64,000 bases of DNA from Deltaproteobacteria bacterium (GCA_029262455.1 JAJCZJ010000086.1:1-64000); one strand, 5' to 3'; positions 1 through 8,758 are shown, counted from the first letter of the stretch. Notes: a model not told the origin generated them from the sequence alone. A program made the numbers and translations.

Positions 1-7
1 ACAAGTG

Positions 8-71
8 CGGGGTACGGGGTACAAGTGCGGTGAATATTTTCACCGTACCCCGTAGGCCGTACCCCGTACCC
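8..71. repeat. Heptad CGTACCC repeats with a small hairpin
   Basis: Positions 44-71 are four 7-bp units of the CGTACCC type (one diverged, CGTAGGC). The same heptad occurs on the opposite strand around 8-23, so the block can fold. In its centre CGGTGAA (28-34) and TTCACCG (39-45) form a 7-bp stem with loop TATT. It lies just downstream of the minus-strand gene ending at 76 and could act as its terminator. That role is inferred. Confidence 0.6.
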
Positions 72-75
72 CGAC

Positions 76-636
76 TCAAGCTAATTCGCAGAACTTCAGG
101 AATTCGTTGGCGGTGCGCTTTCCGCTGCGCTTTCGATTCCAGGCCTTCACTTGATCTTCGAAGGTGTCGACCTGGTCGCAGTTCCAGCGTTCGGTTGCTT
201 TGAGCTCGCGGAGGGTATGTTCGCCATCCCATTCGTGGGGGCAGTCGACGATGTCACTGAGGGAGAGTTTCTGGACCGCCCAGGTGTCGGTGGTCTTGAT
301 CTCGAACGGATGCGACCGGCAGGTGACGGGTCGGTGTTCGTAGATTCCGCACATGTTCGTTTCGGCGTCGAGAAACTTGCACCGTCGCGGCTTGGTCGCC
401 CACTTGAGTCCCATGGCGACGCGCTTGTTGCCGAGCTTGATCCACAGGGAGTCGCGCTTTGGCATGTCGACGCTGGTGAAGAAGTGCACGAACTCCTTCG
501 CCGCCATGCCGGTGCCTTCCATGATGCGCTTCACGTCGCCGGCCGTGATCAAGACAATCGTCCCTTTGCAGCAGTTGCCGCACCCGGTGCAGCTAAAACC
601 TAGCAGCTTGCGCCAGTCTTCCTTCTTCGCGCTCAT
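76..636 (-). CDS. YkgJ-family cysteine cluster protein
   Basis: A 186-residue protein of the YkgJ (CxxCxxCC, putative Zn/Fe-chelating) family. The signature CTGCGNCC lies about 16 residues from the start. Further cysteines follow in a KFLD...MCGIYEHRPVTCR pattern typical of the family. Its biochemical role is unknown; members are thought to bind iron or zinc. The start was chosen at 636 because GGAGG stands 4 nt upstream. The longer in-frame start at 675 lies inside a heptanucleotide repeat array and is unlikely. The gene stands alone, flanked on both sides by 7-bp repeat arrays of different sequence, and no operon partner is visible. Confidence 0.85.
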   Translation of the reverse strand: MSAKKEDWRKLLGFSCTGCGNCCKGTIVLITAGDVKRIMEGTGMAAKEFVHFFTSVDMPKRDSLWIKLGNKRVAMGLKWATKPRRCKFLDAETNMCGIYEHRPVTCRSHPFEIKTTDTWAVQKLSLSDIVDCPHEWDGEHTLRELKATERWNCDQVDTFEDQVKAWNRKRSGKRTANEFLKFCELA

Positions 637-660
637 CAATCCTCCACGGCCGCACAAATA

Positions 661-737
661 AGTCTCAAGTCCCAAGTCTCAGGTCTCAGGTCTCAAGTCC
701 CAAGTCTCACGTCCCAAGTCTCGAATCTCAGGTTCCA
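661..737. repeat. Heptanucleotide tandem array, consensus AGTCTCA
   Basis: Eleven consecutive 7-bp units (AGTCTCA, AGTCCCA, GGTCTCA, CGTCCCA, AATCTCA and similar) run without interruption for 77 bp. They lie just upstream of the minus-strand Cys-cluster gene. The period is exact although single positions vary. No coding content is visible. Confidence 0.85.
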
Positions 738-880
738 ATCTTAGATCTTGGAATCCCTAATCTCGGGGATCCATTGATCGCCACGAGACTGGGCTATCAT
801 ATCGTTTTCTGGATGTCAGGATGCGTGCCGCTGCCTGGGGGCGTTCTTGACCATCGGGTGCATCTCGCTAACCTGCGGCT

Positions 881-1723
881 ATGGCCAAAGAGTACGAGTG
901 TTTTGAGGTGACGTTGGAGTCTGGGATTGCGCATCTGCAGATGTGTCGGCCGGAGAAGCGCAATACCATGATCCCGTCGTTCTGGACTGAGCTTCCGGAG
1001 ATCGTTCGCGAGATTGACGACAGCGGCGAGGCGCGGGTGATGGTGCTTTCTTCTACCGGGCCGCACTTCACGGCTGGAATGGATCTCGCGGTGTTTGCGA
1101 GCGATGGCGTAGACGGCGGGGTCCCGAAGGCGGTGCGGGGTGTGCGCATGTACGACACCGTCCACCTCCTGCAAGAGACGTTCTCTTGCCTCGAGCGTTG
1201 TCGGATTCCGGTGTTGGCTGCCGTTCAGGGTGGTTGCATCGGCGGTGGCGTCGATATGGTTACCGCCTGCGATATGCGGTACGCCAGCGAGGACGCGTTT
1301 TTCTGTGTCCAGGAGATCAACATCGGCATGACTGCGGACGTCGGAACTTTTCCGCGTTTGGCCAAGATCATCCCGGACGGGATCGCGCGCGAGATGGCCT
1401 ATATCGGCGCGCGATTGCCGGCGGCTCGGGCGCGCGAGGTGGGGTTGGTCAACGACCTCTACGCCGACGCCGAGGCTTTGCTGGTGGGTGTGATGGAGAC
1501 CGCAGCGGAGATCGCCTCGAAGTCGCCGCTGGCGATTTACGGCTCGAAGCGCATGCTCAACTACGCACGCGATCATTCGACCGCTGATGCCCTCGACTAT
1601 ATTGGAATTTGGAACGCCAGCATGTTTCAGCCGACGGAGATGGCCGAGGCGTTTTCAGCCAAGCAGGAGAAACGGGCGGCGAAGTTCACCGGGCTTCCGC
1701 CGAAGAGGAAAGGCCTTGGCTGA
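881..1723 (+). CDS. Delta3,5-delta2,4-dienoyl-CoA isomerase-like crotonase
   Basis: A 280-residue enoyl-CoA hydratase/isomerase (crotonase) family protein, probably acting in beta-oxidation of unsaturated acyl-CoA. The oxyanion segments FTAGMDL and GGCIGGGVD are present. The region CDMRY ... QEINIGMTADVGT carries the Asp, Glu and Asp that form the acidic triad of mammalian ECH1-type dienoyl-CoA isomerases, so that activity is more likely than hydratase. The downstream ferrochelatase overlaps its stop codon (TTG start at 1716, stop 1721-1723), so the two are probably co-transcribed although no shared pathway is evident. The start is the ATG at 881. The ribosome site is weak. Confidence 0.85.
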   Translation: MAKEYECFEVTLESGIAHLQMCRPEKRNTMIPSFWTELPEIVREIDDSGEARVMVLSSTGPHFTAGMDLAVFASDGVDGGVPKAVRGVRMYDTVHLLQETFSCLERCRIPVLAAVQGGCIGGGVDMVTACDMRYASEDAFFCVQEINIGMTADVGTFPRLAKIIPDGIAREMAYIGARLPAARAREVGLVNDLYADAEALLVGVMETAAEIASKSPLAIYGSKRMLNYARDHSTADALDYIGIWNASMFQPTEMAEAFSAKQEKRAAKFTGLPPKRKGLG

Positions 1724-2738
1724 CGTCGACTACGACGCAATCATTGTCGTGTCGTTCGGCGGCCCGGAGGGTCCCGACGACGTCATGCCGTTCCTCGAAA
1801 ACGTCACGCGCGGTCGAGACGTGCCGCGCGATCGCCTGCTCGAGGTCGCCGAGAACTACGCGCTCTTCGGTGGGGTGTCGCCGATCAATCAACAGAACCG
1901 CGACCTGATCGCAGCCCTGAAGGTCGAGCTGCGCGAACACGGGCCGGACCTCCCGATCTACTTCGGCAACCGCAACTGGAATCCGTATCTGGCCGACACG
2001 ATCGCCGAGATGGCGCGTGACGGGATCCAGCGGGCGTTGGCGTTTGTGACTTCGGCCTACAGTTCTTATTCCGGCTGTCGGCAGTATCGCGACAACATCG
2101 ACAAGGCCCGTGCTGAGGTCGGAGCGACCGCGCCGGTGATCGAGAAGCTGCGGGCGTTTTGGAATCACCCCGGCTTCGTCGAGCCGATGGCTGCGGGTGT
2201 CAACGCAGCAATTGCCGCGATTCCGAGAGAGCGGCGGTCGACGACGCGCATTGTCTACACCGCGCACAGCTTGCCGGTCGGGAGTGCCAGGAGCTGCGAT
2301 TATGAGTTGCAGCTTCGCGATGCTTGTGGGTTGGTCTCCGAGCGGCTGACCGACTCGATCGAGTGGGAACTGGCGTACCAGAGTCGCAGCGGGCCGCCGG
2401 CGGTCCCGTGGTTAGAACCAGACATCCTCGCGGTCTTGGATCGATTGGCCGAGCAGGGCAGGACCGACGTGATCAATCTGCCGGTCGGCTTCATTTGCGA
2501 TCACATGGAGGTCAAGTTCGACCTCGACACGCAGGCGGCACAGCGAGCGGATCAGCTCGGCTTGAACTTCTCCAGAGTGCCGACAGTGGGAACCGATCCG
2601 CGTTTCGTGGCGATGATTCGCGAGCTCATCCTCGAACGAATCGAGCCGGCGACTGAACGTCGAGCCCTTGGTTCATTGGCGGCGCGGTCGGATGTCTGTG
2701 CGGTGGATTGTTGTCCAGCGCCACGGCGTCCGAAATAG
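1716..2738 (+). CDS. hemH: Ferrochelatase with C-terminal cysteine motif
   Basis: A 340-residue ferrochelatase that inserts Fe2+ into a porphyrin for heme synthesis. Visible motifs are VVSFGGPEGPDDV at the N-terminus, the catalytic His in TAHSLP and the acidic GFICDHMEVKFDLD stretch. A TTG start at 1716 is preferred: GAGGAAAGG lies just upstream and the protein then begins ADVDYDAIIVVSFGG, as family members do. Earlier in-frame starts would add an unrelated Arg-rich shadow of the crotonase gene. The C-terminus CAVDCCP and a Cys in YSSYSGC match the ligand pattern of [2Fe-2S] ferrochelatases, so a cluster is likely. Whether the substrate is protoporphyrin or coproporphyrin cannot be told here. 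Confidence 0.92.
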   Translation: MADVDYDAIIVVSFGGPEGPDDVMPFLENVTRGRDVPRDRLLEVAENYALFGGVSPINQQNRDLIAALKVELREHGPDLPIYFGNRNWNPYLADTIAEMARDGIQRALAFVTSAYSSYSGCRQYRDNIDKARAEVGATAPVIEKLRAFWNHPGFVEPMAAGVNAAIAAIPRERRSTTRIVYTAHSLPVGSARSCDYELQLRDACGLVSERLTDSIEWELAYQSRSGPPAVPWLEPDILAVLDRLAEQGRTDVINLPVGFICDHMEVKFDLDTQAAQRADQLGLNFSRVPTVGTDPRFVAMIRELILERIEPATERRALGSLAARSDVCAVDCCPAPRRPK

Positions 2739-2827
2739 GAGTCGTAGCTCTGCCGGATTCCCAAGGGGTCCCCGACCTCCATGGAGACTGTCCATAAATG
2801 CAGATTTCCAACCCCCATCGACCAACC

Positions 2828-2864
2828 CACCCTGACCCTCTCCCGCCGGGAGAGGGTCAGGGTG
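2828..2864. terminator. 17-bp perfect hairpin after hemH
   Basis: CACCCTGACCCTCTCCC (2828-2844) pairs perfectly with 2848-2864 around a 3-nt GCC loop. It lies 90 bp after the ferrochelatase stop. There is no T-run, so it may be a Rho-assisted stop or a dispersed palindromic repeat rather than a classical intrinsic terminator. Confidence 0.6.
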
Positions 2865-2904
2865 AGGGGATCGAAATGCCAACATCCTTCTTGCCCTTGT
2901 GCCG

Positions 2905-2960
2905 CAGTGCTTTCGCGCAACGTTCAAGAACGTACCCTCACCTTTAATCCTCTCCCACGC
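2905..2960. repeat. Dispersed intergenic element, copy A (left part)
   Basis: This stretch, beginning GTGCTTTCGCGCAACGTTCA, is a clear relative of 35468-35535 upstream of recC. Together with the following tandem units it forms a non-coding element present twice in the window. The rest of the gap 2739-3268 holds no supported gene. Confidence 0.7.
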
Positions 2961-3164
2961 GCCATGTGGGAGAGGAGATCTTGTTGGGATTTGCCCGTCG
3001 TTTCGATGAAATGGACACCGTCCCGCGCGCCATGTGGGAGAGGAGACCTTGTTGGGCTTTGCCCGTCGTTTCGATGAAATGGACACCGTCCCGCGTGCAA
3101 TGCGGTAGAGGAGATCTTGTTGGGCTTTGCCCGTCATTTCGAGAAAATCGACAGCCTCCGAAGG
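2961..3164. repeat. 68-bp tandem repeat, three units
   Basis: Units start at 2961, 3029 and 3097, exactly 68 bp apart, each opening with a GCCATGTGGGAGAGGAG-like sequence. They continue through TTGTTGGGCTTTGCCCGTCGTTTCGA-type sequence. The first two units are nearly identical and the third has diverged. The equivalent element at 35.5 kb has only one unit. There are no spacers, so this is not a CRISPR array. Confidence 0.8.
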
Positions 3165-3268
3165 TGGAGTGGAAGGCTCTTAGGGTTTTAGCAAGTACTG
3201 GTATCGCAGCACCAAATCGACACCCTCGCCAGGGAGGGGCGATCTTGAGAGGAAGGGCTTCCGATCGT

Positions 3269-4144
3269 TTATGCGGCGAAGACTACGGTCTTGTTGTCGT
3301 GTACCAAGACCCGGTCGTCGAGGTGCCATCGTACGGCCCGGGCTAGGACGTTGCGCTCGACGTCGCGGCCTTTGCGCACCAGGTCGGCGATGGAATCGCG
3401 GTGCGATGCTCGGATGACGTCTTGCTCGATGATCGGGCCTTCGTCGAGGTCGGTGGTTGCGTAGTGTGCCGTGGCGCCAATCAGTTTTACGCCGCGCGTG
3501 TGGGCTTGGTGGTACGGCTTGCCGCCGATAAAGGCGGGCAGGAACGAGTGGTGGATGTTGATGATGCGCGCCGGGAACCGCTGGGTCAGGTCGGCGGTTA
3601 GGATCTGCATGTAGCGGGCGAGGACGATGAGATCGACGCCCTCGCTCTCGAAGAGCTCAGCGGTTTTGTCCTCCTGGGCGCGCTTGGTTTCTTTGGTGAT
3701 CGGAATGACATGGTACGGAATGTCGAATTGCCTTCCGATCGGCTCGAGATCGGGGTGGTTACTGACGATCATCGCGATGTCGCAGGTGAGCTCTCCGGCG
3801 CGATGACGCAGGACGAGATCATAGAGACAATGATCGTACTTCGAGACCATGATCGCCATCTTTTTGCGCCGGTCGGCATAGTGAATGCTCCACATCATCC
3901 CGAAGCGGTCGGCGACTTCGCGAACCGCCGTCTCGAGCGCGACCTTGTCGGTATGCATCTCCGCCATGTCGAAACGGATCCGTTGAAAGAATTGGCCATC
4001 GATCGGGTCGGTGTGTTGGTCCGAGTTCAGGATGTTGGCGCCATGGCCATAGAGCAGCTGCGCCAGCGCAGCAACGATTCCCTTGCGGTCCGTGCAGCAG
4101 ACCAAGAGCGTCGCGGTTTGGTTCGTGTCGGGTGCCGTCGTCAT
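3269..4144 (-). CDS. purU: Formyltetrahydrofolate deformylase
   Basis: A 291-residue PurU. It hydrolyses 10-formyl-THF to THF plus formate, balancing one-carbon pools and supplying formate to purine synthesis. An N-terminal ACT domain starts TATLLVCCTDRKGIVA. It is followed by a formyltransferase-like catalytic domain with INIHHSFLPAF, the GATAHY segment and the family Asp in TTDLDEGPI. Length matches the family (about 280-290). It is transcribed towards the repeat-rich gap, with no operon partner. The product assignment is secure. Confidence 0.95.
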   Translation of the reverse strand: MTTAPDTNQTATLLVCCTDRKGIVAALAQLLYGHGANILNSDQHTDPIDGQFFQRIRFDMAEMHTDKVALETAVREVADRFGMMWSIHYADRRKKMAIMVSKYDHCLYDLVLRHRAGELTCDIAMIVSNHPDLEPIGRQFDIPYHVIPITKETKRAQEDKTAELFESEGVDLIVLARYMQILTADLTQRFPARIINIHHSFLPAFIGGKPYHQAHTRGVKLIGATAHYATTDLDEGPIIEQDVIRASHRDSIADLVRKGRDVERNVLARAVRWHLDDRVLVHDNKTVVFAA

Positions 4145-4361
4145 CGGCTGGTTCTACCAAGACTGGCGCGGCGCGTCACTATGCGGCTACCCGGTCACCG
4201 CGGCGGGGGTAGCAGGTCGGCATTGAGGTGTCCGATCGCAGCGGCCAGCTCGATCCGGGCGGCGTTCGGAGCAGTCGACGGCTCGGCAGCAGCTGCGGCC
4301 TCTCGAGCCGTCTGTCGCTCGCGTTGGATCAGCGGACGCCGCGCTGTTATAGGGCGCAGCT

Positions 4362-6035
4362 ATGCGTACGTACGAAGAGATTCTCGCCGAAACGACGGGC
4401 CCCGGGGCCTTTTTTGAGATCGTCGAGCAAGAGGTGCTGGGCGAAGCGATGCAGGTCTTCAAGGATCGCAAGCTGTCGCTGCGTCAGATGTTGCAAGACT
4501 CGGCCGCTCACGGCGACAAAGAGTATATTGTGCTGGGTGACCGACGCATTACCTATGCCGAGCACCTGCGAATGGTGGCATCGGCGGCGCATACCCTGCG
4601 AACCAAGTACGGTGTCTCCAAGGGGGATCGGGTCGCTATCCTGGCCGAAAACCATCCAGAGTGGCTGATTACATTCTGGGCGAGCGTCAGCCTGGGCGCC
4701 ATCGTCGCTGCGCTGAACGGTTGGTGGACGCGCGACGAAATTTCGTACGGCCTGGAGCTGAGCGAGCCGAAGGTCCTGATCGCTGATCGGAAGCGTCTCG
4801 AGCGAGTGAACCGCGACCAAGTCACCGTTCCAATTGTCGAGATCGAAAGTGAGTTTGGAGCGCTTCTAAAAGACCAAGACGTGGCGCTGCCGGACACACC
4901 GCTCGCCGAGGATGACCCGGCGGTGATTCTGTTTACCAGTGGGACGACCGGACGGCCGAAAGGCGCGGTCAACTCGCACCGAAGTATTTGCGGGTTCGTT
5001 CATACGGCGTTCTGCGGCGGCCTCATGCGGATGATGACCGATCAAGCTGCCGGTGTCGCGCCGGGCGAGCCGCCGGCGCAGCAGGTCTCGCTGATGACCA
5101 TCCCCCTGTTTCACTTGTCGGGTTTGTATTCAGGCGCAGTACTGATGCTCGGTGTCGGTGGCAAAACGATTTGGCGGCTCGGTCGCTTCGATCCGGTCGA
5201 GGTGTTGCGCTTGATCGAGCAGGAGAAAGTGACGAACTGGTCGGGGCTCGGTAGTATGGCGCCGCGCGTTCTGTCGCATCCGGATCTGGACAAATTCGAT
5301 CTCTCTTCGATCCGAAACTTCGGCTCAGGTGGTGCTCCGACCAGCCCGGCGCTGCAGGAGAAGATGCGGCGCGCGGCTCCAAACGGCGCCAGCGCCATCG
5401 GTCTTGGCTACGGGCTGAGTGAGACGGTTACAGCGGTGGCGATGATCGGTGGCAGTGACTTGGAAAAGCATCCGACATCGGTGGGGCGACCGATGCCGAC
5501 GCACGACATCGAGATCCGCGGTGAAGATGGCGAGACTCGCCTCGGAGAAGGTGAGCAGGGGGAGATCTTCGTCCGATCGCCGTACTTGATGCTGGAGTAC
5601 TGGCGGAACCCGGGAGCGACGGCGAAAACGATTCGATCTGGACGTTGGTTGGCCACAGGTGACATCGGCTACTTTTCCGACGGGCGGTTGTACATCAACT
5701 CACGCGCTCGAGACATGATCCTGCGCGCCGCGGAGAACATCTACCCGGTGGAGATCGAACATCGGTTGGAGGAACACCCGAGTGTGACCGAAGCGGCCGT
5801 TGTCGGCGTCGATCATCCAGAGCTCGGCCAAGAGGTGAAAGCGATTGTGGTTCCCGCTGCCGGGCAAAGTGTCGATACGGATGCCCTTGGTGCCTGGGTC
5901 GGGGAGAGACTGGCGTCGTACAAGGTGCCGGCCCATTGGGAGGTCCGAAAAGAGCCACTGCCGCGCAACGCTGCTGGTAAGGTACTCAAGAACGTACTGA
6001 CCGGCGAATCGGAGAATCGTTTCGTCGAAGAATAG
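4362..6035 (+). CDS. Acyl-CoA synthetase (AMP-binding, class I)
   Basis: A 557-residue ATP-dependent acid-CoA ligase of the ANL superfamily. It shows the P-loop ILFTSGTTGRPKG, the A5 motif YGLSETVT, the A7/A8 region TGDIGYFSDGRLYINSRARDMI, and the A10 lysine in PRNAAGKVLKN. It activates a carboxylic acid, probably medium/long-chain or cyclic, via an acyl-adenylate. The substrate cannot be predicted. It is followed 23 nt later by a hotdog thioesterase and then a HAD phosphatase, a compact plus-strand operon, so CoA ester formation and hydrolysis seem to be paired. Confidence 0.9.
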   Translation: MRTYEEILAETTGPGAFFEIVEQEVLGEAMQVFKDRKLSLRQMLQDSAAHGDKEYIVLGDRRITYAEHLRMVASAAHTLRTKYGVSKGDRVAILAENHPEWLITFWASVSLGAIVAALNGWWTRDEISYGLELSEPKVLIADRKRLERVNRDQVTVPIVEIESEFGALLKDQDVALPDTPLAEDDPAVILFTSGTTGRPKGAVNSHRSICGFVHTAFCGGLMRMMTDQAAGVAPGEPPAQQVSLMTIPLFHLSGLYSGAVLMLGVGGKTIWRLGRFDPVEVLRLIEQEKVTNWSGLGSMAPRVLSHPDLDKFDLSSIRNFGSGGAPTSPALQEKMRRAAPNGASAIGLGYGLSETVTAVAMIGGSDLEKHPTSVGRPMPTHDIEIRGEDGETRLGEGEQGEIFVRSPYLMLEYWRNPGATAKTIRSGRWLATGDIGYFSDGRLYINSRARDMILRAAENIYPVEIEHRLEEHPSVTEAAVVGVDHPELGQEVKAIVVPAAGQSVDTDALGAWVGERLASYKVPAHWEVRKEPLPRNAAGKVLKNVLTGESENRFVEE

Positions 6036-6058
6036 ACCCTGCCGAAAGGTTTCGAGTG

Positions 6059-6514
6059 ATGAGCAATACAGAGCATCCGATCTGGGGTGCGATCCGCAAG
6101 ACCACGCCACCGCCTCCGTGCGCGCAGACTCTGGGGTGGGACGTGCTCGAGGCCGAGCCCGGCAGTGGTCGCGTGAAGATTGCGTTCGAGGGCAAACGGG
6201 AATTCCTGAACCCGATGGGCAACATCCAAGGCGGATTCGTCGCTGCGATGCTCGACGATACGATGGGCCCGGCTTTGGGGACGACCTTTGCGCCGGATGA
6301 GTTCGGCCCGACCATCGAGCTCAAGGTGAATTTTCTCAAGCCCACGAAACCCGGACGGCTCATCGCCGAGGCTCGGGTCGTGCAACGAGGTCGATCGATC
6401 GCGTTCTTGGCCGGTGAGATCTTCGACGAAGCGGGGAATCTCCTCGCGACCGCGACCGCAACCGCAAAGATTGTGAAGGTCGGTCGCGATGGTTTCGTCG
6501 GTTTCGGGAAGTGA
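6059..6514 (+). CDS. PaaI-type hotdog thioesterase
   Basis: A 151-residue hotdog-fold acyl-CoA thioesterase of the PaaI/YdiI group, hydrolysing CoA thioesters. The catalytic-loop region NIQGGFVAAMLDDTMG, with an acidic residue in the helix, is clear. The ATG at 6059 is used; a GTG at 6056 is adjacent and cannot be excluded. The upstream GAAAGG serves either. It lies between the acyl-CoA synthetase and a HAD phosphatase whose GTG start overlaps this stop codon, so translation is coupled. Confidence 0.88.
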   Translation: MSNTEHPIWGAIRKTTPPPPCAQTLGWDVLEAEPGSGRVKIAFEGKREFLNPMGNIQGGFVAAMLDDTMGPALGTTFAPDEFGPTIELKVNFLKPTKPGRLIAEARVVQRGRSIAFLAGEIFDEAGNLLATATATAKIVKVGRDGFVGFGK

Positions 6515-7128
6515 GGGCTGGCTCAAAGATTGAGACGGTGTTGTTCGACCTGGGGGGCGTGTTGGTTCACTTCGCTGGCTTCCAGTCGCTTCCAGAACTG
6601 CTGCTGGCACCGTTGTCGCCGGACGAAGTTCGGCGCCGCTGGATCGCTTCTCCTGCGGTGGCAAGCTTCGAGCGGGGGCGATTGACTCCAGACGAGTTTG
6701 CAGGGCGATTCGACGCGGAATGGGGTCTGCGCTGCTCCCGGCCGGAATTTCTTTCGCAGCTCTTGTCGTGGGCCGGCGACTTCTATCCAGGTGCACGCGA
6801 GTTGGTGGCGGAAGTACGTCAGGTATTGCCGGCTGCGTGCTTTAGCAACACGAACGAGTTGCACTGGCACAAGAATTTCACGGCGTACGGAATCCCTCAG
6901 TCGTTCGATCAAGTGTTTGCCTCGTTCGAACTGGGTGTCGTCAAGCCCGAGCGCGAGGCGTTTGAGCTCGTCATCAGCCGCCTCGGTTTGCGCCCCGAAG
7001 CAATTCTGTTTCTCGACGACACCGAAGTGAACGTCGAGGCGGCGCGGAGTGTCGGGTTGCACTCCGAATGTGTGCGAGGCGTGGACGATAGCCGTGCTGC
7101 ACTGACTCGCTGGGGCGTCTTGGGCTGA
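6511..7128 (+). CDS. HAD-superfamily hydrolase (subfamily IA, YihX-like)
   Basis: A 205-residue haloacid-dehalogenase phosphatase. Motif I is FDLGGVLV (nucleophile Asp). Motif II is the Ser in CFSNTNELHW. The lysine lies in VVKPEREAF. Motif IV is LFLDDTEVN. The FDLGGVL form and the length point to the YihX/epoxide-hydrolase-like branch acting on small phosphorylated metabolites. The GTG start overlaps the thioesterase stop (GTGA), showing translational coupling. The substrate is unknown. Confidence 0.85.
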   Translation: MRAGSKIETVLFDLGGVLVHFAGFQSLPELLLAPLSPDEVRRRWIASPAVASFERGRLTPDEFAGRFDAEWGLRCSRPEFLSQLLSWAGDFYPGARELVAEVRQVLPAACFSNTNELHWHKNFTAYGIPQSFDQVFASFELGVVKPEREAFELVISRLGLRPEAILFLDDTEVNVEAARSVGLHSECVRGVDDSRAALTRWGVLG

Positions 7129-7142
7129 CTCGCTCAAACTCC

Positions 7143-7163
7143 CATCCTACGGGATGACCTTTT
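7143..7163 (+). terminator. Possible weak intrinsic terminator
   Basis: CATCC-TACG-GGATG (7143-7156) followed by ACCTTTT stands 15 nt after the HAD gene stop. The stem is only 5 bp, so confidence is low. Confidence 0.35.
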
Positions 7164-7225
7164 CGGCCTCTGCCCTGACACGAAGATCTTCATTCCCGCT
7201 CGCGCATCCGTGTCTCAACGGAGTG

Positions 7226-8581
7226 CTAAACCAGGGACGCCCTTCGCAACCAGTTGCCTTTGGACATCCAGTACCCCGTAGCGACAAGAGTGACGATGTT
7301 GTGCATGAGCAGGGCGGTCCAGATGCCGAGATGGGCCAGTTCCGTGCGCGACAGCAGATAGGCGGCGGGAATCGTCACGAAGAAAGTGCTCGAGAGTGAA
7401 ATGGCCATGGGCACGATGAAGTCGCCAGCTCCCTGCAAGGATCGCAAGAGCACGAAGTAGATGGCAACGAGAGAAAACGAAGCTGCGAAGAACAGCAGAT
7501 AGGTCGCGCCGATCGCGATGACTTCGGGGTCCGCGGTCAGCGTCGCCATCAGCTCCCGGCGGAAGACGGCGAGCAGAAGTAGGGCAGGCCACATCACAGC
7601 GATGTGCAGTCGGATCATCATCGATACGGTGGCACGCGCCCGCTCCGGTTTGTTGGCTCCGACGGCCTGGCCGACCAACGTCGCACAGGCGTTGACCAGC
7701 GGGAAAGAGATGAGTGGTACGATCATCCCGAGTCGCAGGCCGATCGAATACGCCGCCTGAATTGCCGGAGCGAAGTCGCGCATGATGCGCAAGATGGCGA
7801 ACGTCGATGCGACCATACCGAGCATCTGCAGCGCCGGTGGCCAGGATTGCCGCACGATTTCGACGATGATTTGCGGTTGTGGCCGTATGTGTCTGGGGCG
7901 GATGGTTACATTCGACCAGCCGCGGGCGAGGACGGTGGCGTAGATCGCCAATGAGATGATCTGCCCGGTCACGAGCCCGATGGCGACACCTCGTATCCCG
8001 AGCTTGGGAAATCCCGCATTGCCGAAGATCAGGAGCCACTCGACGAATAGGGTGATCGGAAACTGCACCATCGAGACGATGAGCGGTGTGCGTCCGTCTC
8101 CAGAGCCGACCAGGATACCGCGGGCGATCATGCCGCCGACCAGGCCGATGTTGAATAGCAGCAAGATCGAGAGGTAGGGAATGCCGTGCTCGGCGAACTC
8201 AGATCGCGCGCCCGAGAGTGCGAATAGCTCCGGGGTGGCCAAAGTACCTGCCAGTGCGACCATCGTCGCGATGCAGAGTGCCATGAGGAGGGCCTGGCCC
8301 GCTGTGTGGTTGGCGCGCTCTTGGTTGCCCGAGCCGATGGCGCGCGCAATCAAGGATTGCGTTCCGAAGCTGGCTCCCATCATCAGCATCATGAGCAGTT
8401 GCCAGATTGTCTGGTTGACGATGATCGCTGCCGCCATTGGCTCGTCGCCGAGTCGGCTCAGGAACGAAAGGTCGAGGATCTGGAAGACGACGGCGCCGGC
8501 ATTGCTCGCCAGGAGCGGCGCCGCCAGGGTCAGGGCGTTGCGCGCGATCGATCCGGTCGTGAGCTGCGGCTGTGCTTTCAT
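7226..8581 (-). CDS. MATE-family efflux transporter
   Basis: A 451-residue integral membrane protein of the MATE/NorM type with about 12 hydrophobic segments arranged as two homologous halves. Conserved features include the N-terminal ALTLAAPLLASNAG segment, an LMMGASFGTQSLIARAIGSGN stretch and the VNACATLVGQAVGANKPERA stretch in the second half. It probably exports cationic drugs or metabolites in exchange for Na+ or H+. It precedes no obvious partner; the P450 gene upstream is on the same strand but separated by about 180 bp with a hairpin. Confidence 0.9.
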   Translation of the reverse strand: MKAQPQLTTGSIARNALTLAAPLLASNAGAVVFQILDLSFLSRLGDEPMAAAIIVNQTIWQLLMMLMMGASFGTQSLIARAIGSGNQERANHTAGQALLMALCIATMVALAGTLATPELFALSGARSEFAEHGIPYLSILLLFNIGLVGGMIARGILVGSGDGRTPLIVSMVQFPITLFVEWLLIFGNAGFPKLGIRGVAIGLVTGQIISLAIYATVLARGWSNVTIRPRHIRPQPQIIVEIVRQSWPPALQMLGMVASTFAILRIMRDFAPAIQAAYSIGLRLGMIVPLISFPLVNACATLVGQAVGANKPERARATVSMMIRLHIAVMWPALLLLAVFRRELMATLTADPEVIAIGATYLLFFAASFSLVAIYFVLLRSLQGAGDFIVPMAISLSSTFFVTIPAAYLLSRTELAHLGIWTALLMHNIVTLVATGYWMSKGNWLRRASLV

Positions 8582-8737
8582 GTTGGCAGCACCCCGGGTG
8601 CCTTTGTGATGGAAGCTCCGGGGGTGGTTTGGTGTTGGAAGCTCCCGGGGGAGGCGCTCATCCCATGGTCAATTGTCCAGGCCGGCGGCTTCCCTACGCC
8701 GGAACTTCGCGAAGTTTCGAGCTCGGCAATGCAACGG

Positions 8738-8752
8738 CGGCCGAAGCGGCCG
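8738..8752 (-). terminator. Short palindromic hairpin after the P450 gene
   Basis: CGGCCG-AAG-CGGCCG lies 6 nt beyond the cytochrome P450 stop codon. On the minus strand it is not followed by a T-tract, so its role as terminator is tentative. Confidence 0.4.
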
Positions 8753-8758
8753 GTTTCC

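Noticed and set aside
2961-3164. CRISPR array
   Set aside because: The 68-bp units are directly adjacent with no variable spacers and no cas genes are present.
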